Of a DNA stretch of 64,000 nt, positions 56,155 to 64,000 are shown in pieces (the first letter of the stretch is position 1; each line of letters opens with the position of its first letter). Location of the stretch: assembly GCA_011319805.1 (NCBI GenBank), contig SJRY01000048.1, positions 116,341 through 180,340 on the forward strand. The letters are read 5' to 3'. Below the pieces are notes generated by a model that was given only the letters and a program-made list of their open reading frames with translations, was not told where the DNA came from and ran no database searches. The stretch comes from Macrocybe gigantea (lineage: Eukaryota; Basidiomycota; Agaricomycetes; Agaricales; Callistosporiaceae). The position numbers and the translations under genes are program-made.

Positions 56155-56640
56155 TGGAATGTGGAAGAAACCTCCATCAATGACGGACAAGGATGGCAGG
56201 ACGGGATGGGACTAAAAGGGGCGACTATTGATGATGGATAGTGACGACCAGGTGATACCAGACGTGAATGAAATGAGTGTCAATGATGGCTAGTAGACAT
56301 CAAGTCATACTAGCAGACAGCCCGACAACATGTCAGGACCGTCAAAGACGAAATCACGCGACTTCAAGTCAGCCCGAGCTTGTGACAGAGACGAGAAGCA
56401 GAGCAGGAGGAAGATAAGATTGAGTTGGTTGCCGGGCATTTGTATTGCATTATTTGCACTCTTTGTCAGCAGTGCGTCCTTTGTTTGCACTGACTTGATG
56501 AAATTTGGCCAAGTCTGTTCCGTCACTCCCTTCCGCTCTCTCTGCTCCTCCTCGCTCCTCCTCTCTCCCTCCCGCTTCTCTTCTGCTCACCTCACCGCAC
56601 CTATTATTGGAACAGCAACCTTAGGTTATTAAGACTTGCT
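56155..56640. repeat. Dispersed repeat R, CpG-poor copy
   Basis: Direct-orientation relative of 62195-62800 (shared: CTAGTAGAC.TCAAGTCATAC, GACAACATGTCAGGACCGTC, TTTGTCAGCAG.GCGTCC). Many CG positions of the other copy are TG or CA here, for example ATTGATGATGG against ATCGACGACGG. Confidence 0.8.
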
Positions 56641-56659
56641 AGGGTGGACTAGGGTGGAA

Positions 56660-56765
56660 AATTCTGGCCACTAGGGTGAGCTAGGATGGGCCTTTTGGAT
56701 GGCTAGGATGAGCTAGGATGAGCTAGGATGAGTGGTTCCTGTAGCTAGGATGAGCTAGAACATGT
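56660..56765. repeat. Short tandem repeat of GAGCTAGGAT
   Basis: The 10-mer gagctaggat recurs in tandem and with small gaps between about 56675 and 56755. Confidence 0.8.
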
Positions 56766-56941
56766 ACTTTTTACTGCTAAACAGCTTTTCTGGCAGTACG
56801 TCTGCTTCATGACTTTCTGTTACTCTGCGTTACCTTGGCTTCCCTGCCATTACTTTGACTTACATTTGCTCACACATTTTGGTGGCCGTCTTAGACGCCT
56901 GTGATTTGACTTGATGACTTGCATAGCATGCTTGAATCTGT

Positions 56942-57093
56942 GGCCTCATAGACGCCATTGATTTCAGGTGCCATGGCAGTCATGTGATCCATGGCGTCTA
57001 AGAGGCCTTGGATTTCTGATGCTCCATGGCCTTGCAGGCAACATGGATCATGTGACTGCCATGGCACTGGAAATCAATGGCGTCTGCGAGGCC
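56942..57093. repeat. Inverted repeat with 52-bp arms, built of CTAAGACGC-like motifs
   Basis: Arms 56942-56993 and 57042-57093 match as reverse complements with about six mismatches; a third, direct, partial copy lies at about 57088-57140. The arms contain tRNA-like pieces (CATGGCGTCTAAGAGGCC). Confidence 0.75.
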
Positions 57094-57115
57094 ATGAATT
57101 TCTGATGCCATGGTA

Positions 57116-57194
57116 GTCACATGATCCATGGCATCTAAGACGCTCTTGATAGAATAGTTATGGGAGGCCTTGAGTTCAAGTCCCACTCATGACA
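57116..57194 (+). pseudogene. tRNA-Leu-like relic or tRNA-derived SINE fragment
   Basis: 3' part reads TTGAGTTCAAGTCCCACTCATGACA followed by TTTTT, resembling a T arm, acceptor strand and pol III terminator. The upstream TCTAAGACGC resembles the tRNA-Leu D arm TCTAAGGCGC, and GTCACATGA could be a mutated 5' acceptor strand. The stems do not pair properly, so it is not a working tRNA. Confidence 0.4.
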
Positions 57195-57296
57195 TTTTTA
57201 TATTTTGCTCAAATCTTGTCCGTCCTAGACGCCCTCAGATTCAAGTCATTACTCTTTGCTCAATTTATGTCCCTCTATAACGCCTTGTATTTTTAT

Positions 57297-58861
57297 TTAT
57301 ACATGTTCATTCATACCATAGCCTGTCTCTTTGCCCCATCCCTTTGGCTTATCCCGCAAGATCTCAAAGCTGCGCTCTGGAAAGAAAAAAACCGAGCTCA
57401 TACGCCCAGGCGTCAATGTATCATCACTCTCCCTCATTGGCATTTCAAATGGCGCAACTTCATGGTATATGTCTGCTGCATAAAAAAGGCAAACATGCCC
57501 AGGACGATACCTAAGTCCTTTGTAAATAATTAGACTAAATTATTAAAATTATGACTTACGAAAACTTGATGTTAAACTGAGGTACGACCATTTCACCTCC
57601 TCTAAAATTGCCGCACGGAAAACAGGCTGAAGGACCAATATCTCGGTCGTCTATATGAAGATCGCCTTGAAGCTTGAATATTAATGCGCGGCCTAACCAT
57701 GGACCGGGATCTTCTGAATACCAGACGCCCGCCTCGAACGCTTTCTTGTATTCTTCGTAGACTCCAGGAAAGAGAACTTCGAACATCGTTGCGAGAACAA
57801 GAGCGGTTGGTCGTGTTAATCGATAGTATTGAACGATAGCCATGGTTGAGATGCCACTCTTAGTAAAAAGCGAACACAGGTACAATCCCTGTCGAATTCG
57901 TTAGTAGTTTTTTTTTTGATGTTAATATTGGGCTTACCTGATTCTCTTTGCCTCGCTGAGTCCAAGCGTGTACGAGGTGCATGAGACCTTTTCGCTCCTT
58001 CATGTTTTCCATTGTCTCTGTATCCGTATACCTATTGATCCGCGGGTTTTCGTCATCCAGGTCCCATTCATGGCGCTTTTCGGGTTGGTTCAGAGTTGGT
58101 TGTATGTGAGAAAATAATTTCTGCATTTGTTCGGCATAACTTTCTAGTAGATTGCTCTAAAAAAATTCCTCATTAGTGTTAAGCATTAATAAATAGATAA
58201 AAGAGAAGTGACCGTCAAACCGTCATGAAGAATATTCCTCTCTGTGTCAGATTTTGATTTGTCGTTAACCTCCTCCGCTTCTAATCTTGCTAGAGAACGC
58301 TCCGTTAGCTGAGCGTCAAAGTTGCGTTGGATATTATTCGCCGCATCCTCCTCTACGAGCTCAAGACTGACTTGAATGTCTGTCTTCAACCGATCGCCGA
58401 GGTAAAAAAAAATTGGCCGCCCGCTGGCATCATAATATTGAGCGGAAAATGGTCGCGAAGGGACGTCCGCTGCCAGAAGAGATACGCAATGATCCTGCAG
58501 TTGATCTTTAGTACGCCGATCTTTGGAAATATTCCGAAGCTCTTCCAACGTAAATGGTAAGCGATACTTGTCCGAATATTTTAGAAAATTGAGAGCTCTT
58601 CTCTTAGCTCGTGCGATCGTCTCTTTTAGACGGACGTTTTCACTCCGAGTAGAGCCAGTGTTCGACATTAGCGGATCCGTTGGAATACCGTCAATAAAAA
58701 TGGGGGGAGGAACAGCCTGGTCATCTTCGTATGGCTAGAAATTGATTAATATTAGTACGTATGCGCAATAATAATAATAAAAAAAATACCGCAAGCTCGA
58801 GTTTTTGTTTTTTCTTATGGGAGGGTTTTGCATCGGGGGAGCTATCAGCTTGACGGCGGTT
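57297..58861 (-). CDS. TET/JBP-like 2-oxoglutarate/Fe(II) dioxygenase, 5' end uncertain
   Basis: Exons 58790-58861, 58213-58734, 57938-58156, 57560-57888, 57297-57510; introns 49-56 bp; 1,356 nt with no stop, so at least 451 aa. The first exon lacks an ATG (it begins NRRQADSSPD), so one more 5' exon is expected beyond 58861. Domains: a basic, disordered N-terminus; a helical middle (RAKRRALNFLKYSDKYRLPF, EMNN-like charged linker); the C-terminal dioxygenase fold with WLGRALIFKLQGDLHIDD (H-x-D iron ligands), ACFPCGNFRGGEMVVPQ, YRPGHVCLFYAADIYHEV (distal His) and TPGRMSSVFFFP (Arg that would bind 2-oxoglutarate). Family knowledge: fungal TET/JBP-like enzymes oxidise 5-methylcytosine and are expanded in basidiomycetes together with KDZ transposons. 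Substrate here is inferred. All ligand residues are present. Confidence 0.75.
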
Positions 58862-58967
58862 CTAAAGATAGAAAAAGTGAGCGATATTGATATAATCAAG
58901 GTGCAATGCACTTGCGCTTTGCATTGGAAGAGATTGGGCGTCGTTGAGTCCCGGACTAGCCAGCAAA

Positions 58968-59096
58968 AGAAGGCGGCTTTATAGGGCTTGAACCATGTGT
59001 TGATCTTGGAGCGCACTGCATGGCAGCGTCGTAGACGCTGCCGAGCAATCGCTCCCTGATCAACACATGGTTCAAGTCCCTAGAAAGCCGCCTTCT
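58968..59096. repeat. Three-tier hairpin between the two minus-strand genes
   Basis: Outer arms 58968-59005 and 59058-59096 (about 38 bp, few mismatches); middle stem GGAGCG 59008-59013 with CGCTCC 59050-59055; inner perfect 9-bp stem GGCAGCGTC 59022-59030 with GACGCTGCC 59034-59042 and a 3-nt loop. It lies just upstream of the dioxygenase gene. Confidence 0.9.
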
Positions 59097-59250
59097 CTTT
59101 TTTGAAATGAATCTATCAATCAATATGTGATCGTCACATTTGCAGGCTTTCTCGGACACGCTTCACGTATTACAGAAATGAGGCAAAGGTTTTTTTTTTC
59201 ATTCGTCGGCAGGGGAGGGATGTTGTAATACAGGCGTTGTCCGTTCGTAT

Positions 59251-61488
59251 CTAATTAGTCGGATAGAGGCGGTGAGGTATTTGAGCGGCACGTCCGAAAT
59301 AATCGTAAAAGGTCTGCGTATAAAACTTTGCTACCGTGAACTCCAGCTCAATTGCCTGCTCATCAGAAATGTCCCGAGGAGATCGGTTTGATAAGACAAA
59401 TATGGAGGGAGACCCTCTCCACGATCGGAGGATACGGCTCATAGCGATGATGTATGGAAGTCGATCCCTAATGTTATTAGCGGCGAGGCCTTGATTTGAT
59501 CGGGGAATGATGGGCAATATAAACGGATTATGCACGAAGCAGTCCGAAATGAGTTCCTGACGGGAGAAACGATGACCTGCATTTGATGTGTTGAAGTCCA
59601 CGCAGGCGCGAAGATCCAAGGAGAAAAATTCGTGGGCAAAGTTGAGCTCGTAAAGCTCCCAGACGATCTCTTGAATGACGCGAACAGGCGGTAGTCGCTC
59701 TGGCAGATACTCGGCACCTTGCCACATGATAGGTTCGCCATAGCTGTTGCGGGCTTGGAGGAGTTGTTCGCCAAAGCTTCCGGACTTCGGTAGCATAGTA
59801 TCCACCATAGCTCGGTAGTGTTTAGCTCCTCGCGAATCTCCTTGGACATCTATTTTAAGACCCGTGGCCAGAAAGTCACGCCATGATTGACTTGACATGG
59901 CCAAGTGCTTCTCTGTCTTGATGCGCATGAGCCAGAAATGACGCGCTCGTAACCAAGACGTGATAAACTTAGCCTTTCTCTCGTCTTTCGTGCTGCTAAT
60001 CAAAAGACCGCCATCGGGAAAAGTGTAGTGGGCTGTCTTGGATTTAGATTGAATAGGCCGAACGACCTGTCGAAGGGCAGAGCTCCATGCCGAAATAGAA
60101 AAGGGTGCGAGGGCATTCTCGAGAGGGGAAAAAGAATCGCGTCCACCCGTTTGAGATTTCTGAGACTTGGACGCTAGAGATTTACGTCAGAAATAAATTC
60201 GCAAGAGCAAAAGAAGTCTTTACGATAGGTTTCCTTCACTATATTTTGTCTCTGCTCTGTCGTGATAGTTGAGGAGGGGTGGGACTGGAAAGAGAACGCA
60301 TTGCGGGGATGAGTTGCTAGAGTACCGGATGACTGAGAGGATGTATCGTTTGCAGAAGGAGCAAGGTTATCTCCGAACGCATCCTGGTATGTCAGCCATT
60401 GTCGACAGTAAAGATGGATAGCCTCGTGTTTGTGGGGGCTCATTGAGCTGCCAGAATAGATGGTCGGAAAGGGCGGATTATGGGGTTCGACGCAAATCAG
60501 ACTAGGCGCATATGAAACAGGGACAACTTCCCAGATATTGCAGTTGAACCCAGTTGACGCGAAGAGTTTTGTTTCCCGAATAAGCCAGACTGGCAGTCCA
60601 GCGGTGAACAAGTCTTCGGCGGTGCGGACAATGTTTGTGAAAGCACCAATACAGTTAGCAATATCCGTTGCGGGAGGGAGTCTACCGTCCATTCGAGGCT
60701 TGTAGATTTGAAGGTAATCCAAAAGCCCGTGCATTTCGAGGTAGTGGCGTTGAAAGTCCGTTACGCCGAATCGCATCTGTTCATATGTTGTGTAGAGAGA
60801 GCCGAGGCGAACGCATGCGTAATGCATTGTGCGCTCTAGAGTAAGAAGGAAAGTGTTCGGATCTGGTGTAGATGACTTATATTGTCCGATGCGACGCTGC
60901 ATCTCCCGTTCCATCCCTTCAAAAACATCGAATTTCGTTTTCACAAGTTGGCCGAGGCCATTCACAAGGCCACCCGTTAAAGGCAAGAAGTCGGCAGGGG
61001 TAGGATCCCACCACATGATGGACAGCGGATCATTTGAATTTAATGGTTTTTTGGGGATCGCACCAAGATGAGGATACGGCCGGACCCAAGGCTGGGGCCA
61101 AAGAGTATAGTCATTGAAACCAAAACGAAAGTCTTTGCCAAGGGAGACATCAATGTTCTCCAATTGCGGGCGGTATATTAGATTCTGATTAGGTGTTGTG
61201 CATACAAATCGCCCTCCTCCAACAAAAGCCGCAACTTTTCCATCATAAGCATTGAGAGGTTCTGGAAATGTCATCAGAAGAGTATTACTAAGGGACGATT
61301 GTTGGCATACTGTATAAGTTTTTTCCACCCAAGAGGTCGATATCATTTTGCAACATTTCTGAAGAGGATTGTAGGAGGCTCTATCTTTGTAAAATTGACA
61401 GTAATCCAAGAGAAAAAAGGCGATTAGTTGTACAGAATTGATCAAGAGAATCGTAGACTCACCAAAAAAAAAGAACTGCACTACCGTC
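59251..61488 (-). CDS. Agaricomycete orphan-family protein, 5' end uncertain
   Basis: Exons 59251-60173, 60224-61384 and a short 5' exon ending at 61463 (to about 61488); introns 50 and 78 bp; about 700 aa with no stop. I recognise a large Agaricomycete family of unknown function, often found among transposable elements. Family blocks: DFRFGFNDYTLWPQPWVRPYPHLG, LSIMWWDPTPADFLPLTGGLVNGLGQL, FGVTDFQRHYLEMHGLLDYLQIYKPRMDG, ANCIGAFTNIVRTAEDLFTAGLPVWLIRE, then further down AKFITSWLRARHFWLMRI, SSQSWRDFLATGLK, and a C-terminal part rich in aromatic residues ending PHRLYPTN. No catalytic signature is evident to me. An ATG is not visible in the first exon (it begins near a CTTCTCAG acceptor), so the start may lie in the repeat beyond 61500. 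Confidence 0.75.
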
Positions 61489-61499
61489 TGAGAAGACAC

Positions 61500-62194
61500 G
61501 GCCGTCAGTGACGGACAAGGACAGCAGGGTCATATGAGTACAAAGAGTTGAGAGGGAGGCATGATCGGACGTGGAGAAAATGACCGTCAATGACGGACGA
61601 GATAACGGTTAGGATGGCAGCAAGGCAATGCAGAGGTGGACGGGCAGGCGTCAACGACGGACGGCCAGAGCAGCCAAGGCAATGATGGGAGATGGTGGCA
61701 AGGCAAGACGTGCGTAGAAGAAGCGGGCGTCGAAGACGGAGGGGAGTGGCAAGACAATTCAGGTGTGCAAGAGGTGGGCATCAAGGACGGACGGCAAAGG
61801 TGGGATGATACAGTCAAGGTGACGACGGAGGGTGGTGGCAAGGCAACGTGAATGAGAAAGAGGCGGGCGTCAATGACGGAAGGCAACGGAAGCCAGGGCG
61901 ATGATGGAAGATGGCAGCAAGGCAAGACGTATGTGGAAAAGGCGGGCGTCGACGACGGACGGAACGGTGAGGCGATACGGTATAGAAGAAATCGAGGTGA
62001 TGGTGGAGAGTGGCAGGTGTGGAAGAGGCGGGCGTCAATGACGGACGGCAAGGTGGGATGATGCAGTCGAAGTGATGGCGGCAAGGCGATATGGGTGCGG
62101 AAGAGGCAGGCGTCAACAATGGATGGCGAGACCGGTATAGAAGAGGGCGCGGCGATGACGAAAGGCGAGCGTCGGTGACGGATAGCAAGGCGGA
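61500..62194. repeat. Degenerate minisatellite, unit about 80 bp
   Basis: The core GCGGGCGTCRAYGACGGACGGCAA recurs near 61645, 61725, 61770, 61864, 61941, 62027, 62107 and 62165, mostly 77-86 bp apart. The same GTCAATGACGGACAAG core begins repeat R. Confidence 0.8.
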
Positions 62195-62800
62195 TGGGAC
62201 CATGAAAGAAACAACCGTCAATGACGGACAAGAACGGCAGGACGATACGGGAATAGAAGGGGCGGCCATCGACGACGGATAGCGATGGCAAGGATACCGG
62301 ACGTGAAGGAAATGAGCGTCAACGACGGCTAGTAGACGTCAAGTCATACCAGCAGACAGTCCGACAACATGTCAGGACCGTCAAAGACGAGCTCGAGCGA
62401 CTTCAAGTCAGCCCGAGCTCGCCTAAACGTCGGAGGGAGGGAAAGGGAAAAGAGAAGGGGGGAGGACTTACTTGGGCACCGAGGGTTGAGGCGAGAACAA
62501 TGAGGCGGCGAGAAGGCGACGAGGAGGCAAGAAAGAGGCGACGAGAAGCGGAGGAGGAGGAAGATAAGATTGAGTCGGTCGGCCGGGCGTTTGTGTTGCG
62601 TTGTTTGCACTCTTTGTCAGCAGCGCGTCCTTTGTTTGCACCGACTTGACGAAATTTGGCCAAGTCCCTCCTACCTCCGTTCCGTCATCCGTCTTCCCTT
62701 CCGCTCTCCCGCTCTCCCCGCTCCTCCTCGCTCCTCCCTCCCCCTCCCGCTTCTCTTCTGCTCACCTCACCGCGCCTATCGTTAGGACAGCAACCCTGAC
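62195..62800. repeat. Dispersed repeat R, CpG-rich copy
   Basis: Relative of 56155-56640, with about 140 extra bases (62410-62550) and far more CG dinucleotides. Together the two copies bracket the dioxygenase and orphan genes. Confidence 0.8.
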
Positions 62801-64000
62801 TTGATGTCGGGTTGCTTCCAGGACATGACTTGACGTCTGTCCTTGATTGAATGACTGGACGTCTTCGATCTCGACGATCATCTGGATCAAGACCCGCACT
62901 CCCGTTGTCTCCTCGTGCTAATCGCCGGACGCTACGACCTGGACTTGTATTGACAGTTCATTCGGTAAGCTCTTCGATCTTTATCCCTAGAACTTCGCCT
63001 GACCGCATCCATTTTATACGCTGCCTACGCATGCTAACGCCAGACTTTCCCCTCAACGTTCTGGGAGTTCATCTCTTACGCCACCCGGGCATTCGACGAA
63101 CTGTTCTATCGCTATTAAGGTGAATCGCAGTTCTACATACAGTCGTGACCCAGATCTTTTTTTCCTTCTCTTTTTGGTTTCTTTTATATCGTTCTGCCGA
63201 ATGACCTTAGAGCACGATTTCTCCATAGTTGGTCGTGAGGCCTTTTCCTTTTCTGTTCCAATAGACTGGCAGTTTCTTTTACTTTGCCGCGTCGGTATTG
63301 CGTTTCACGTGAACGAGATGAAAATGTCCTGTGCATGTGATCTATTACATAATCCTATATTAGACTTTTGGAAAACATACGAGTTGGCGTTGATTTTCTG
63401 ATTCCGGTTGACTGGGATAAAGCGCTTCATGATCAGCATCTTTTCCTTCCTTATCGACACCAAACTCGTGACAAGTAAATGATCTAATGGCGGCATTTAC
63501 TCGTCTTTCACTAGGTTCAAGAGGTCCGGCTCCTCATATTCCTGCGAACACCAAGCCTATCCGGATTTCGAACAAGTAAGCATTCTCTGACTTTGCATTT
63601 GAAACAGTCCAACTGACGACTAAGCAGCGACGATTAATTTATTTTGCTGCGTCTATTCACATATTGCTTATAGTCAAGTTGTAGATGATAATCCATCCGA
63701 TTTATCACGAAATATTATCTTGCGAGAACTATATATATAATCGATGCGGGCATTCGAATTCAAGCGCATACTTTATTCGGCAGCAAGGAAATCGGTACGG
63801 TTTTATGACAATGCATAGCAACAGGTCGTCAAGGACAATACTAAATATCAGAGGATTACTGACAGTTTTGATTCGGCCATAAATCTTAATCAACCTACCA
63901 GTAGACTATTAAACAGTAACAGTTACGGTACAGTACCATTATCAACAAAACAGATGGTTGGGATTTGCCTAGGGCAGTCGAAGATGTCTTAGGTAGTTGC
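62801..64000. other. No gene recognised
   Basis: Short open frames only. A few possible splice-like signals (for example CAG/GTAAGC near 62962 and GTAAGCATTC near 63575) could belong to a multi-exon gene running off the window, but no domain is visible. Confidence 0.45.

Noticed and set aside
56331..56612. LTR-like segment TGTCAGGACC ... GGAACA
   Set aside because: Similarity between the 56-kb and 62-kb copies extends past both proposed ends, so these are not insertion boundaries.
58960..59100. Possible tRNA because of GGTTCAAGTCC and GGCTTGAACC
   Set aside because: These are the two arms of the long hairpin; no acceptor, D or anticodon stems can be formed.

Overview
The window looks like nuclear DNA of a mushroom-forming basidiomycete (Agaricomycetes). 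The evidence is dense introns of about 42-60 bp with GT-AG ends, KDZ and DDE transposases, Ty3 chromoviruses with long Gag, a TET/JBP-like oxygenase, and host genes (SSZ1, PIG-X, USP5/Ubp14, importin-5) of basidiomycete type. Most of it is a nest of transposons; a short host-gene island lies at about 43.6-53.9 kb. No CRISPR, rRNA operon or intact tRNA was seen.

Layout. 1-4.18 kb is mostly featureless and holds one small Zn2Cys6 zinc-cluster gene. 4.19-12.39 kb holds a decayed DDE transposase, a decayed Ty3 gag-pol element with inverted instead of direct terminal repeats, and a decayed KDZ transposase. 12.39-18.91 kb is a decayed chromovirus on the minus strand. 18.91-25.17 kb is a minus-strand hAT relic split by a second hAT element (19718-24251, 8-bp target duplication GTTGCACC). 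That second hAT carries two solo LTRs of the chromovirus family, each with its own 5-bp duplication.

25171-32350 is the most striking object: a complete 7.18-kb hAT element with 17-bp perfect terminal inverted repeats, an exact 8-bp target duplication (ATAGCCAC) and two intact divergent genes. One is a ten-exon hAT transposase (925 aa). The other is a five-exon SPT5-like NGN/KOW protein (768 aa). They are separated by a near-perfect 98-bp-arm palindrome. I read this as a recently active hAT that carries a transcription-elongation-factor-like cargo gene.

32643-39140 is a second, better preserved chromovirus with 320-bp LTRs, and it shares a small extra ORF after pol with the first copy. 40.0-42.2 kb holds a decayed kinase-like gene, and 43.3 kb a fifth LTR locus (solo).

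The host island contains an uncharacterised gene, a decayed and truncated USP5/Ubp14-type deubiquitinase, SSZ1 (with one frameshift), PIG-X, an intact 400-aa coiled-coil protein with a 21-bp coding repeat, and a broken importin-5 (Kap121) fragment. 54.3-57.2 kb is repeat-rich and includes a duplicated promoter plus first exon and tRNA-Leu-like fragments. 57.3-61.5 kb carries a TET/JBP-like 2-oxoglutarate/iron dioxygenase gene and an Agaricomycete orphan-family gene on the same strand, with a large structured hairpin between them and related repeats on both sides. The last 1.2 kb has nothing I recognise.
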